A DNA stretch of 64,000 nt, taken from positions 51,508 to 115,507 of the forward strand of contig CALKGM010000001.1 of the NCBI GenBank assembly GCA_938084675.1. Reading direction: 5' to 3'. The stretch is from Candidatus Poseidoniaceae archaeon. GTDB lineage: Archaea > Thermoplasmatota > Poseidoniia > Poseidoniales > Poseidoniaceae. The translations under genes and the position numbers were made by a program. Below the pieces are notes generated by a model. That model did no database searches, was not told where the DNA came from, and was given only the letters and a program-made list of their open reading frames with translations. This document shows positions 45,042 to 54,254 of this stretch, piece by piece; within the stretch, counting starts at the first letter, position 1; each line of letters begins with the position of its first letter.

Positions 45042-45653
45042 ATGGGTTGGAAAGAGCAGACACTTGAGGTGTTCGAAATCTTTGGACCAGCCACCCTCGC
45101 TGTTGTTTCATTTACAGAAGCCATCATCCAACCGGTACCTCCAGACGTGCTCTATCTGCCCATGCTCGTAAATGCTATGGGAGACACACCGCTGATTGTT
45201 TGGCTTTGGCTGGTGGTCACCATCAGTTCGGTATTAGGTTCCCTCGTTGGATATTTTATCGGGAAAAAATGGGGAACCTCACTCATGATTCGTTTTGGCC
45301 AAGAACGACATCTGTCCAAATTGGAACAATTGACACAACGTTACGGTTCTTGGGGGATCTTCATTGCAGCCTTTTCTCCAATTCCATACAAAGTCCTTGG
45401 ATGGATGGCTGGAATGGGCGACATGGAACGTAAACCGTTCCTTGCAGCGGGTTTCTTGGGACGAGGACTCCGATTTGGCCTCGAAGCGGTCCTCATTGGC
45501 ATCTATGGAAGCCAAGCATTGGACGTCATGAATTGGTTTCTTGACAACGAAATACTGCTTGCAATCATCCTTTTGGGAGGTTTAGCACTGACTTGGTATG
45601 CGTGGCAGTGGTGGTCTGGCCTTGATTCAGATGCCACCGCACCATCGCAATGA
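45042..45653 (+). CDS. DedA/VTT-family membrane protein
   Basis: The ATG at 45042 gives 203 residues; the longer ORF-track version from 44868 runs into the divergent Nob1 gene. The VTT (SNARE-associated) domain is clear: FTEAIIQPVPPDVLYLPML, a glycine-rich helix SSVLGSLVGYFIGKKWG, and RYGSWGIFIAAFSPIPYKVLGWMAG with the conserved proline re-entrant loop. DedA/VTT proteins are implicated in phospholipid flipping. The last helix (LLAIILLGGLALTWYAW) is followed by a short polar tail. Confidence 0.88.
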   Translation: MGWKEQTLEVFEIFGPATLAVVSFTEAIIQPVPPDVLYLPMLVNAMGDTPLIVWLWLVVTISSVLGSLVGYFIGKKWGTSLMIRFGQERHLSKLEQLTQRYGSWGIFIAAFSPIPYKVLGWMAGMGDMERKPFLAAGFLGRGLRFGLEAVLIGIYGSQALDVMNWFLDNEILLAIILLGGLALTWYAWQWWSGLDSDATAPSQ

Positions 45654-45720
45654 ACCTTCATCCCAAGCATACATCACAACGGGAACGGTTATGAAGAGGT
45701 GGTCGGTGGACGCAAATGGC

Positions 45721-45795
45721 GCTCGTGTGGTGTAGCCAGGTCCATCATAGTGGGTTTTCATCCCGCCGACCCGGGTTCGAATCCCGGCACGAGCA
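45721..45795 (+). tRNA. tRNA-Glu (TTC)
   Basis: Acceptor GCTCGTG pairs fully with CACGAGC, the T arm is CCGGG-TTCGAAT-CCCGG, and the anticodon stem GTGGG/CCCGC encloses TTTTCAT with anticodon TTC. CCA is not encoded. Glu-tRNA is also the substrate class of the GatD/GatE system, after mischarging of tRNA-Gln. Confidence 0.93.
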
Positions 45796-45913
45796 TCCCT
45801 ATCAACACTGGAGCGCAGCACACGCTTTTTGCAAAAATTGGATAACGAGCATACACGAGCACGCCCTGAAGTTCACGAAATATTTGCAAGATAACGACGA
45901 AGATTGAGGGCGA

Positions 45914-47206
45914 TCATTCTTCTTCACGGTTGGGCGAAGTAATATCAACGTACCAACCAGTTATGGAAACAAAAGCACGGAAGGCCGTAAGGTAATCATT
46001 GATATCTTCTTTGAAATCGTGGGCGGCTGGATTCGCTATCGCCTTGATGAGATCAAGCCATTTAATGACATCAGGATTAAGAACATCATCGCGATTGAGC
46101 ACATTCTTCATTGTTTGAATTCCACGGTTTTGGGCCTTAACTTTGATACCGTTTGCAATGGTTAAGTTGAACAACATTTTCTCGGTACATCTGCGGATAT
46201 GAGCAAGAGCAAAGTAAACTTTGTTTACGGTAAGCATGGCAGTCCACTCACCGTTAGTCAACTCATTTAGTTCATCTTTGAAAGTGTAGAGTTCTTCCAA
46301 TGGCTTTTCTATTCGCACACCAATTCTATCCACTACAGATTGGTTCAAACGGCCTGGTTCATCATCACTCTCTTCACCATCAACCGATTGACCCGATTCA
46401 TGAATTTCAGTAATCACTTGATGAAAACGAAGCAAGTGACCCGGGCGCAAAGTTCCGACTTCATATGCTTCGTCATCTTTATTGACATATCTAGCAGCAA
46501 GCCCCAAAAAGGCACCAACGATTCCGCCGATGACGATAGCAAATAACAATATTATAAACTCTGAAGAAGGAATCATCATAATGATTAGAGATACGATGAA
46601 GAACTTTAACAACTTACCAAGCAAACGATACTGCCCCGACCATTCAGGGCCTTCAAAAATGCTGTACTCCGAACCGTCTTTAAACAACAAAATTAGATGG
46701 CGTTGTCTCACGTATCGTGGGACGTATTGCTCTCCGACATAGGCAAAAAGCCATGGACTTAGTAACGTAAACGCCATAAAAATCCCAAAAAGGGCTACGA
46801 TAATGCCTTCGTAGATTACATTTGTATCAACTCCTTCACTTACATCTGAACTAGAGGCGGTGACATACCCGTTTTGTATTTGGTCAATGATCACAATGTT
46901 AGTTGCAATCGACCATGCGAGCCAAATAATAATGCTGTAAATCATGCATAATTTCCAAAACATTAGTGATTTTTTCTTGATGACTTTTCTTGGTACGAGT
47001 TCTAATGATTCTAATTTGGAAATGTTTCCAATCTCGATAACCGCTTCAGTCACCTGATTAGGATGATAAATAGCCAATTGACCCGATGCAGAAACAAGAA
47101 CAGTCGTGTTGTGGTCAGCTCCACTTGGAGGATGTTCCTCGCGATAGGCCTCAACTGATGCGATGACGTGGACGCCTGCAGGTAAATAGTCGGGGTCAAT
47201 TTCCAC
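45914..47206 (-). CDS. Membrane protein with a C-terminal HEPN/DUF4145-like region
   Basis: The 430 residues have an N-terminal beta-rich part, then four hydrophobic segments (LCMIYSIIIWLAWSIATNIVII, GIIVALFGIFMAFTLLSPWLFAYV, LLKFFIVSLIIMMIP, FIILLFAIVIGGIVGAFLGLAA). The C-terminal 150 residues are helical and end with IKAIANPAAHDFKEDINDYL, close to the LRxxGNxAAHD pattern of DUF4145/HEPN domains. The conserved arginine is replaced by lysine, so RNase activity is doubtful. The gene is visibly richer in A and T than its neighbours and lies about 120 bases from tRNA-Glu, so it may be a late arrival. No function can be named. Confidence 0.8.
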   Translation of the reverse strand: MEIDPDYLPAGVHVIASVEAYREEHPPSGADHNTTVLVSASGQLAIYHPNQVTEAVIEIGNISKLESLELVPRKVIKKKSLMFWKLCMIYSIIIWLAWSIATNIVIIDQIQNGYVTASSSDVSEGVDTNVIYEGIIVALFGIFMAFTLLSPWLFAYVGEQYVPRYVRQRHLILLFKDGSEYSIFEGPEWSGQYRLLGKLLKFFIVSLIIMMIPSSEFIILLFAIVIGGIVGAFLGLAARYVNKDDEAYEVGTLRPGHLLRFHQVITEIHESGQSVDGEESDDEPGRLNQSVVDRIGVRIEKPLEELYTFKDELNELTNGEWTAMLTVNKVYFALAHIRRCTEKMLFNLTIANGIKVKAQNRGIQTMKNVLNRDDVLNPDVIKWLDLIKAIANPAAHDFKEDINDYLTAFRAFVSITGWYVDITSPNREEE

Positions 47207-47257
47207 GGCTTACGGTTTCCGCTCACTTTGATTAAGATTTCTAACGAAAGAAAGACC

Positions 47258-47264
47258 AAAAAAA
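47258..47264 (-). terminator. T-rich terminator after the pirin gene
   Basis: On the minus strand, about 10 bases after the pirin stop, the sequence runs TTCTTTTTTTGGTCTTTCTTTC. T-runs of this kind end transcription in archaea without a hairpin. Confidence 0.5.
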
Positions 47265-47274
47265 GAATCCTAGG

Positions 47275-48114
47275 TCAAGCGAGGGTCCCATTGTTGAAAT
47301 CCTCAATGGCTTGATAGATTTCTTCTCTGGTATTCATGACAAATGGACCATAACGTGAAATCGGCTCTCCAAGTTCGGGACCACCCAAAATCAAGAATTC
47401 CGCACCGTCATCTTCAGCCGTGAGCGACAACTCATCACCTTTCTCTAGCAATCCGAGCCCGCCATCATGAAGAGAACGCCCTTCAATGTCAACAGAACCT
47501 CCAAAAGCATAGACCATGATGTTGTGATCAGGGTCGCAATGGTGAATGTACGATGCTCCGGCTTTCATTTTCATGTGGATGTAAGTAATGGGAATGACAG
47601 TATCGATGACCGCATTCGTTCCAAGCGCCTCTCCGGCGACAATCTTAGCCCAAACGGTGCCATCTTTGTTTGTAGCCTCAGGGATATCCTTTGATGGAAT
47701 GTCTTGATATCGGGGTTCCATCATCTTATCTTTGGCAGGCAAATTCACCCAAATTTGGAACCCGTGCATTCTCCCTCCATGTTCCATCATGTGCTCTTGA
47801 GGCATCTCCGAGTGAATTACACCTCGGCCAGCCGTCATCCATTGGACATCACCCGGGTTCAGGTCCCCACTGTTTCCTGCTGAATCCTCATGGCGCATGC
47901 CTCCAGCGAGGAGATACGTCACGGTTTCAAATCCCCTGTGCGGGTGGGAAGGAGCGCCAACGGCGTCGCCTGGGGCGTAGTCTACTGGACCCATCTCGTC
48001 TAGAAGGAGAAACGGGCTCATCAAGCGACCCATCGCTGCCGGTCTTCTGACTTTGAAACCGCCTCCTTCGAGAACGGTATGGGTAGGCACTATGCTTGCA
48101 AGAGTTCGATTCAT
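47275..48114 (-). CDS. Pirin-family cupin protein
   Basis: The 279 residues form the two-cupin pirin fold. The N-terminal cupin holds the metal ligands in SHPHRGFETVTYLLAG and GRGVIHSEMP, which keep the His-His-His-Glu set. Pirins include quercetin dioxygenases and redox-sensing regulators; the role here is unknown. The FMN reductase gene begins upstream on the same strand and ends 4 bases before this one starts, so the two form an operon and may both deal with redox stress. Confidence 0.93.
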   Translation of the reverse strand: MNRTLASIVPTHTVLEGGGFKVRRPAAMGRLMSPFLLLDEMGPVDYAPGDAVGAPSHPHRGFETVTYLLAGGMRHEDSAGNSGDLNPGDVQWMTAGRGVIHSEMPQEHMMEHGGRMHGFQIWVNLPAKDKMMEPRYQDIPSKDIPEATNKDGTVWAKIVAGEALGTNAVIDTVIPITYIHMKMKAGASYIHHCDPDHNIMVYAFGGSVDIEGRSLHDGGLGLLEKGDELSLTAEDDGAEFLILGGPELGEPISRYGPFVMNTREEIYQAIEDFNNGTLA

Positions 48115-48118
48115 ACTA

Positions 48119-48619
48119 TCACTTCATTGTCATGCTGTTAACTATGGCCTTAACAGTCTCGGGGTTCGCTGGTTTCTTACTGTTTGTCATGAGTGCACGA
48201 CCAATAACATTGCATCCCAAGAAGGAGAATTGCATTCGCATTGCCATAATGACATGGGCGCCTCCGCCCCCAGAATGTGTTGCGAGCGCCACTTTGCGGT
48301 CTCGGAATAAACGACGGAAGTCATCGCCTTGACGACTCAACCATGCAATCGCATTGTTGAGAACTGGTGGGTAAGAGCCATTGTATTCAGGGGCAAAAAC
48401 CATCCACGCATCACCAGCGTTTAAGCGGCCAATCAAATCACTAAGACCTGGTAAAACACCTACGTGTTGTTCCATTTTTGTAGAATAGAGTGGGAAGTCG
48501 TAGTCATTTAACGAAAGGATATCTACGGTGTGGCCTACTTCTTGTGCATGTTCACGAACGCTCTGAGCAAGGACTCTGTTGTTTCCGGCTGACGCCAGGA
48601 CACAAACAACGTGAGCCAT
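48119..48619 (-). CDS. NADPH-dependent FMN reductase-like flavoprotein
   Basis: From the ATG at 48619 (the track's GTG is 9 bases upstream) the protein has 166 residues. The FMN phosphate loop at the N-terminus (LASAGNNRVLAQ) is somewhat unlike the usual GSxRxxS. The family hallmark FAPEYNGSYPPVLNNAIAWLS is intact, and ATHSGGGGAHVIMAMRMQF holds the second flavin contact region. It probably reduces quinones or free flavins. It is in an operon with the pirin gene. Confidence 0.88.
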   Translation of the reverse strand: MAHVVCVLASAGNNRVLAQSVREHAQEVGHTVDILSLNDYDFPLYSTKMEQHVGVLPGLSDLIGRLNAGDAWMVFAPEYNGSYPPVLNNAIAWLSRQGDDFRRLFRDRKVALATHSGGGGAHVIMAMRMQFSFLGCNVIGRALMTNSKKPANPETVKAIVNSMTMK

Positions 48620-48713
48620 AGTTGACACTACACGCCGTGGTATATGGAAGGAGTAGTTTCAACCAAGACACTGAGACGGGAAGACACATGTCCTTCATCC
48701 TCATCCGCTGTTC

Positions 48714-49295
48714 ATGGGCAAGGTTTGGTGTGTCGGCATAAGCCCTAACGACCCAAGACTTATCGGAATTGAAGGAGTTACCTTCCATTCAACCGTAAAG
48801 GGCTGTGATACCCTTCTACTTGCAACAAATAAGAACGGTTTGGATGGCATTTCAGCCTTAGAACATAACGTCCAAATGATGCATGAATCACTTGCTACTG
48901 CGTCGGCGAAGGGATTGCATAGAATGGTCGTTTTGGGGGATACGAGCTCTCTGGAAGGGCGACGTTGGAAAGTTCATGCAGAATCATGGGATTCAACGAT
49001 GGGTGTGAGCGTTAATTCAATACACGGAATGGGGCAACTCATTGTTGAAGTCTTAGCCCGAAGTGCTGCACTGAAAGGTATGCAAGTCGTTCTTATTCGT
49101 GTAGGTCTTGCGTCTGAGAGCCACATTAACAGGCATTTAGCGCGTGCTTTCACTCATTCTTCGGCTAGCCTGGAATCATTCAAGAACTCAAAAGTCCCTG
49201 ACCTTGACGCATGGATAGCGATGTGCCTGGACGAAAGTGGTGAATTCAACTCTGATATATCATCTGAACAATGGGCCCCCTCTAGAGAGGATTAA
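48714..49295 (+). CDS. Unknown protein, possibly a degenerate SDR-like Rossmann protein
   Basis: The 193 residues include HRMVVLGDTSSLEGRRWKVHAESW and a later GQLIVEVLARSAALKGMQVVLIRVG, an order of strands and helices like the middle of extended short-chain dehydrogenases. The N-terminal glycine-rich NAD loop is absent, and the YxxxK pair of the active site is not recognisable. It could be a truncated or repurposed relative. It is followed by a glutaredoxin gene on the same strand, 25 bases away. The start is ATG 48714. Confidence 0.7.
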   Translation: MGKVWCVGISPNDPRLIGIEGVTFHSTVKGCDTLLLATNKNGLDGISALEHNVQMMHESLATASAKGLHRMVVLGDTSSLEGRRWKVHAESWDSTMGVSVNSIHGMGQLIVEVLARSAALKGMQVVLIRVGLASESHINRHLARAFTHSSASLESFKNSKVPDLDAWIAMCLDESGEFNSDISSEQWAPSRED

Positions 49296-49320
49296 AGCAT
49301 ACGCCAGCGGCCAATGTACC

Positions 49321-49596
49321 ATGGCAGCAGAACTGATATTGGAACACGCTGAAGGAGCAGACACAGACTTCCTCGTTTACACTGGGAACTTCTGCGGGTA
49401 TTGCAAAGCATTGAAACGCCTCTTAGACGGTCGTTCAATGAGTTTTACGGAATATAATTTCGACGAGCATAACGGCTTGCGTAAGCAAATTGTTGCTGCA
49501 ACAGGTCACCGTACCGTCCCTGTCGTATTTGACATAAGGGAAAATGAACCTGTTTTCATCGGTGGTTTTGACGAAACCAATCGGTATCTCAAATGA
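49321..49596 (+). CDS. Glutaredoxin
   Basis: From the ATG at 49321 the protein has 91 residues. The active site is FCGYCKALKRLL (CxxC), the cis-proline is in RTVPVVFD, and the GSH-binding end is IGGFDETNRYL. It reduces disulfides with glutathione or another thiol. The ORF-track start at 49237 would overlap the upstream gene by 59 bases and is rejected. Its last 8 bases overlap the convergent esterase gene. Confidence 0.9.
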   Translation: MAAELILEHAEGADTDFLVYTGNFCGYCKALKRLLDGRSMSFTEYNFDEHNGLRKQIVAATGHRTVPVVFDIRENEPVFIGGFDETNRYLK

Positions 49597-50191
49597 AGGT
49601 CTCAAGCCACTCTTTGAGCGCATCATGATGCTCAATTGGGATCATATGACCCTTCTTGTGCTCAATAAGTTCAACGGCCCAGTCCGCAGATTCAAATTGG
49701 TGCGCAACAGCCCAACCGTCTTCAATTGGAACTCTGACATCTTTTTCGCCGTGCATCCAAAAAAGTCGCTTGGAGTCCAATTCAGCGAGTCGTAATCGGA
49801 GTTCCATTGGCCGAACCAATCTCGTCCCAATACAAACTAAACCTTGTATGCGGTCTGCTATCGGCAAATGGAGAAGTTCTTGCGCCATGGCTCCTCCTTG
49901 AGAAAAACCACCCACTACCAACGGACCAAGGGGTGCTTCTGTTCCAATAAGGTGTTCAAGTTGTGAGAGGCTAGCATCAACATCGATGAGTTCCTTTCGT
50001 GAGAGATTCATGCGACGGGTCACATCTGCATCAAAATTCTCATATCGCCACCAAGTGAAGCCTCGCGACGGATGTTTGTAACGTGCTTGTGGGACCAATA
50101 AAGTCCAACCTTCAGGAAGTATTTTTTCGGCAAAAGGGCGCATCATCGAAGCGTCGCCTGTCATGCCATGCATCATGATGAGCGTCGGCAT
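49589..50191 (-). CDS. Carboxylesterase/phospholipase-type alpha/beta hydrolase
   Basis: The 200 residues match the small carboxylesterase (YpfH/acyl-protein thioesterase) family. The start is TLIMMHGMTGD (oxyanion region), the nucleophile GGFSQGGAMAQ, the acid HGEKDVRVP and the histidine KKGHMIP, so the triad is complete. Probable substrates are short-chain esters or lysolipids. It follows the lipoprotein gene on the same strand by 9 bases. Confidence 0.9.
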   Translation of the reverse strand: MPTLIMMHGMTGDASMMRPFAEKILPEGWTLLVPQARYKHPSRGFTWWRYENFDADVTRRMNLSRKELIDVDASLSQLEHLIGTEAPLGPLVVGGFSQGGAMAQELLHLPIADRIQGLVCIGTRLVRPMELRLRLAELDSKRLFWMHGEKDVRVPIEDGWAVAHQFESADWAVELIEHKKGHMIPIEHHDALKEWLETFI

Positions 50192-50200
50192 GAGTTTCCC

Positions 50201-51166
50201 TCACAATGTCCACTGCGAGAAGATACCGCCAGCGACCTTGAAGTGGAGGGTTGAATCTCCTCCACGCAGCGTAACGGTAAGCGAATAGTCCCCTGAGAGA
50301 GATGGGATCGTTCCGATAGAGCCCTTTTCACTTGCCCCTGAACCCCAAGCACGAGTGAGTGGAGAAGCACCTTGGTGGTCTTTCAGAGATAGCGTTCCTG
50401 AGCCGCCTCCCGAGATATCGAGGTCAATGTACCAAACAAGGACGTCCCAATCGGTTCCATCAGGGTGTCCACTGTCGAGGAAGGAATCTGAAATGTCGTT
50501 CTCGTTATTCTCATAAGTAGAATCCAGTAGGTCACGGGCACGATAAAAGTAGACGTCTCCTTCATAGTCGGTTTTGGTTTGTGTCAATTCCATTCGGAGT
50601 TGTTCTACCCCTTGGTCGTCGGACCAAACTAATGAATCAATGAAACCATCACGCCCACTGAACGAGTAGGTCAGAGTGTGCCCGTCATCGGATGATGCGC
50701 TTACCTCAACAACTCCGTTGTAGATGGAATCCGTTTCTGCAGTCCATTCTTGACCAAACAGTGTAAAGCCCCAAGAATCACCAATGTTCCAAGGGAAGTT
50801 GAACACTGGCTGAGGGTCGCCTTCCTCATAGACGGACAGGCCGTCCATGGTAACACGGCCAAGGAATGGGTTGTGGTTAATGACAGCGTGACGCTGTGCT
50901 TCCTCTTTAGAAGAGATGCCAAGACGGTAGTTACCAGATTCATTGTCTTTTTCAGCAACAACTAATCGAGCACTATCTTCACCAAATTGAGGAGTTACGA
51001 AGGTATAGAGCCACTGGTCACCAATATCCCAATCGGGAAGAGCAAGTTCTTGTTCCGTTGTGTCGCCGATTCCTGAATTGACAGTTGGACCGTCAAGACA
51101 TCCAGCAAGAACACTGGTGAAAAGCAACAACAACGTCATTGTTGCACCTTGAAGGAACTGACCCAT
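50201..51166 (-). CDS. Lipoprotein of unknown function
   Basis: The 321 residues begin with a lipoprotein signal (MTLLLLFTSVLAGC, lipobox LAGC), so the cysteine near residue 23 is probably lipid-anchored outside the cell. The rest is beta-rich with paired motifs WDIGDQWLY and WNIGDSWGF, suggesting two similar half domains. The C-terminal third resembles a beta-sandwich (DYSLTVTLRGGDSTLHFKVAGG). No family is recognised. It lies just upstream of the esterase, which may be co-transcribed. Confidence 0.82.
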   Translation of the reverse strand: MGQFLQGATMTLLLLFTSVLAGCLDGPTVNSGIGDTTEQELALPDWDIGDQWLYTFVTPQFGEDSARLVVAEKDNESGNYRLGISSKEEAQRHAVINHNPFLGRVTMDGLSVYEEGDPQPVFNFPWNIGDSWGFTLFGQEWTAETDSIYNGVVEVSASSDDGHTLTYSFSGRDGFIDSLVWSDDQGVEQLRMELTQTKTDYEGDVYFYRARDLLDSTYENNENDISDSFLDSGHPDGTDWDVLVWYIDLDISGGGSGTLSLKDHQGASPLTRAWGSGASEKGSIGTIPSLSGDYSLTVTLRGGDSTLHFKVAGGIFSQWTL

Positions 51167-51213
51167 GAGGTACCCAACAGGGCCTTGTTCAAGAGTCTAA
51201 CGCTTGAAGGTCT

Positions 51214-53343
51214 TCAAACAAGCCACTCGGTGCCAGCCAAAACGACGGCTACAATGGACATCAACTTGATGAGAATGTTGAGTGATGGACCGGATGTGTC
51301 CTTGAACGGGTCACCGATGGTGTCACCAATAACGGCTGCTTCGTGAGCATCATCGCCTTTCTTAGCACCTTCAATGTGACCTTGCTCGATGGCTTTCTTG
51401 GCGTTGTCCCAAGCACCACCAGCGTTGGCCATGAACAGAGCCATGAGTACACCGGTGACGAGAGAACCAGCAAGAAGACCGCCCAGTGCGTCCGCACCAA
51501 GAGATAGTCCAACGATGACCGGTGCAAGAACTGCAACGACACCAGGCCCGATCATTTCTCGTAGAGCCGCCTTGGTTGAGATATCAACACAGGTTTGTGA
51601 ATCAGGATAGGTCATGTTGCCTGCAACGACCTTCTCAGGCCATGTTGTTGCGTCCTCAATATCGCCTTCAAAGGAAGAGTCGTTGGACAAACTTTCCCTC
51701 ATGATTGCAAATTGACGTCGGATTTCAACAACCATGTCGCCTGCAGCCTTACCGACTGAAGTCATGGTCATAGCAGCGACAACGAATGGAAGGCCGCCAC
51801 CGATGAGAAGGCCGATTACGACCTCTGGGTTGGTGAGTGTTAAGTCAAGATTGTCTGCGCCAACTGCTGCAGTGTAAGCAGCAAACAATGCAAGAGCGGT
51901 CAAAGCGGCGGAACCAATAGCGAATCCTTTTCCAACTGCTGCAGTTGTGTTTCCGATTGAATCGAGTTCATCGGTAATAGCGCGCACATCAGAACCAAGT
52001 CCGCTCATCTCTGCGATACCACCAGCATTGTCTGCGACTGGACCGTAGGCATCAACGGTCATGGTCACACCAACTGTTGCTAGCATACCCATTGCGGCCA
52101 TTGCAATGCAGTAAAGGCCGTACTCTTCCCCGCCGAAATAGTTTGCACCGAGAATTCCTCCGGCAATGAGTAGGATTGGAATGAAGGTTGACATCATGCC
52201 GACTGAAAGTCCGGCAATAGCGTTGGTTGCAGGTCCAGTCTTGGACATTTCACCGATGTGAGGAATAGCCCTTGTTTTGATTCCAAACACTGGCTCAATC
52301 CCTGTGTAGTATTCGGTGATGAGGCCGATTGCGATTCCGACAATACTGCCCAATACAACGGAGTGCATGACGCCGACTTCAACGTCAATGAGGCCTTGGC
52401 TAATGGAGAGATATCCACCTGCCCAAAACAGAATTGCTGCGATGAAGGTGGTGTTACGAAGTGCTGCCGCTGCGTCTTTGCCGTTCTTAAGAACGAACAT
52501 CGAGAATACACCGATGATGGATGCAACGTATCCGATTAGACCGAGCATAATTGGCATCATGATGTAGTCGGAAGCTCCAGTGAATCCATCTCCGCCAAAG
52601 CCATCTGAATTAGCGATGATCATTGCTGCAATGATTGAACCGACAAAGGACTCAAAGATGTCCGCGCCCATTCCTGCAACGTCACCGACGTTGTCACCGA
52701 CGTTATCTGCGATAACGCCAGGGTTGCGTGGGTCGTCTTCAGGAATTCCTGCTTCAACCTTGCCGACCAAATCAGCACCAACGTCAGCAGCCTTGGTGTA
52801 GATACCGCCACCAACACGAGCAAAGAGAGCAATTGAAGAAGCACCCATACCGAATCCTGCCGCAGCAGAAAGGTCAGGGTTTGAACCACCTGCACCAAGC
52901 CAGTATGCAACAAGAGAGATTCCGAGAAGACCAAGTCCACCAACGGAAAGACCCATGACGGCTCCACCGTTGTAAGATACGGCCAATGCTCCAGCCTTGC
53001 CGTCGTTCTTAGCAGCCATCGTGGTTCGACCGTTGGCCGAAGTTGCAGCACGCATTCCTGAGAATCCGGCAGCGACGGATGCAAGTGCACCTGCGAAGAA
53101 GGCAATAGCAGTATTAACATCGTTTAGTTGGGTCAGTGCCAGACCAACGACAACTACGAAAATTGCAAGAACTTTGTATTCTGCAAACAGGAACGCCATG
53201 GCTCCTTTTTGGATTTCTTCGGTGATATTGGCAACTTTCTCGTTGTCAATTTTCACTTTGTTTACTTGTTGATACAGCAAAAAAGCCACAAAAAGTCCGA
53301 CGAGACCTGCTGCAGCGGCAATCATTGGTATATTATCCATCAT
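51214..53343 (-). CDS. hppA: Membrane-bound pyrophosphatase (ion pump)
   Basis: About 709 residues from ATG 53343 (the track's start is 57 bases upstream) with some 16 membrane helices. The pyrophosphate site is present: [23 protein letters not shown] and [34 protein letters not shown] has Ala at the position that separates K+-dependent (Ala) from K+-independent (Lys) enzymes, so it is probably K+-dependent. The helix-6 glutamate is in DIFESFVGS, placed as in Na+-pumping enzymes. The pump uses pyrophosphate energy to move Na+ and/or H+ outward. A TATA-like box (CTTATGAAG) lies about 45 bases upstream. Confidence 0.95.
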   Translation of the reverse strand: MMDNIPMIAAAAGLVGLFVAFLLYQQVNKVKIDNEKVANITEEIQKGAMAFLFAEYKVLAIFVVVVGLALTQLNDVNTAIAFFAGALASVAAGFSGMRAATSANGRTTMAAKNDGKAGALAVSYNGGAVMGLSVGGLGLLGISLVAYWLGAGGSNPDLSAAAGFGMGASSIALFARVGGGIYTKAADVGADLVGKVEAGIPEDDPRNPGVIADNVGDNVGDVAGMGADIFESFVGSIIAAMIIANSDGFGGDGFTGASDYIMMPIMLGLIGYVASIIGVFSMFVLKNGKDAAAALRNTTFIAAILFWAGGYLSISQGLIDVEVGVMHSVVLGSIVGIAIGLITEYYTGIEPVFGIKTRAIPHIGEMSKTGPATNAIAGLSVGMMSTFIPILLIAGGILGANYFGGEEYGLYCIAMAAMGMLATVGVTMTVDAYGPVADNAGGIAEMSGLGSDVRAITDELDSIGNTTAAVGKGFAIGSAALTALALFAAYTAAVGADNLDLTLTNPEVVIGLLIGGGLPFVVAAMTMTSVGKAAGDMVVEIRRQFAIMRESLSNDSSFEGDIEDATTWPEKVVAGNMTYPDSQTCVDISTKAALREMIGPGVVAVLAPVIVGLSLGADALGGLLAGSLVTGVLMALFMANAGGAWDNAKKAIEQGHIEGAKKGDDAHEAAVIGDTIGDPFKDTSGPSLNILIKLMSIVAVVLAGTEWLV

Positions 53344-53524
53344 TATAGAACACCTGTACTCTCGGCGACCAAAGAACCCTTCATAAGTGGTTCCCTTCAA
53401 AAAAAAGCCACTGTGCCGATTTAGAGCACTTTCTCATCCTACCGGTTGAGTTGTACTGTTGAGTGGCTCACATCATGGTTTCAATAGGCAATCGTTCAAA
53501 GAGGAGAGATGTTTGGGTTAAGAC

Positions 53525-53845
53525 ATGACCATCAGTGCAGAAGAGATTTTGGCTGAGATTGGTCCAGTCCAGGAAATCCTTGATGAGCACGATGGTGTGG
53601 TCAACGTGATTGATACAACTGACGGGAACATTATGCTCTCGCTGGATGGTGGCTGTAATGGCTGCTCCTCTACACCAATGACTGCTATGCAAATTTATTA
53701 CTCGTTAAAAAAATTGGACCATGTCAACGACGTCATTTTCGTCAACGGGGAGTTGCCGGAATACATGCGGACATTCATTGACCAAAAAATGGCCAAAGAA
53801 GCCTTGAGCGGCGGGGATGACAACCCCCCTGGTGAAATCGTTTGA
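53525..53845 (+). CDS. NifU C-terminal domain Fe-S cluster scaffold
   Basis: The 106 residues form a NifU-like (Nfu) domain: EILDEHDGVVNVIDTTDGNIMLSLDGGCNGCSS. The CxxC that binds a [4Fe-4S] cluster as a dimer is CNGC. The usual T-L after it is altered (TPMTAMQIYYSL). The tail is acidic. It assembles or carries Fe-S clusters. It diverges from the pyrophosphatase gene across a 180-base region and meets the next gene stop to stop. Confidence 0.88.
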   Translation: MTISAEEILAEIGPVQEILDEHDGVVNVIDTTDGNIMLSLDGGCNGCSSTPMTAMQIYYSLKKLDHVNDVIFVNGELPEYMRTFIDQKMAKEALSGGDDNPPGEIV

Positions 53846-54172
53846 TTATTCTTCATCATCCCGCCCAATACTGTGGGGATTTGCTCCAAAGGACAGGTTT
53901 TCTCCTTTGATGTTCATTCGGGCTGATACTGCGAGAATGACGCAAAATAATGCAAGAGGCTTCGGGAGGTAATTTGAGCCCCACAAGACGCCCCCTGCAT
54001 AGGACAACCACCATAGAATCACTGCAGCCAACATGAGCGTAAAGAAAATGATGTTTTGAGCGACCTCCTCAGCCTTTTCCGACCGAGAAAGCGTAGCGAT
54101 GAATGTGAACAAGATGGCTGAAACACCACACAAACCTTCAGCCAAGTGTTCCAAGAACACGACATCCACCAT
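53846..54172 (-). CDS. Small membrane protein of unknown function
   Basis: The 108 residues have three probable membrane helices (LCGVSAILFTFIATLS, IIFFTLMLAAVILWWLSYAGG, LALFCVILAVSARMN) and an acidic C-terminus ending GRDDEE. It ends adjacent to the NifU-type gene on the opposite strand and diverges from polX. No family is recognised. Confidence 0.7.
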   Translation of the reverse strand: MVDVVFLEHLAEGLCGVSAILFTFIATLSRSEKAEEVAQNIIFFTLMLAAVILWWLSYAGGVLWGSNYLPKPLALFCVILAVSARMNIKGENLSFGANPHSIGRDDEE

Positions 54173-54254
54173 GTATTGTCCAAGGGTACGACCCTCTTGA
54201 AGGTGGGGGCGAAGGTTGCGAACCTTTGTTTAGGGTCATCGTTTGTTTCACACC

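Noticed and set aside
49237-49320. Longer glutaredoxin start
   Set aside because: It would overlap the upstream gene by 59 bases and adds residues outside the glutaredoxin fold.
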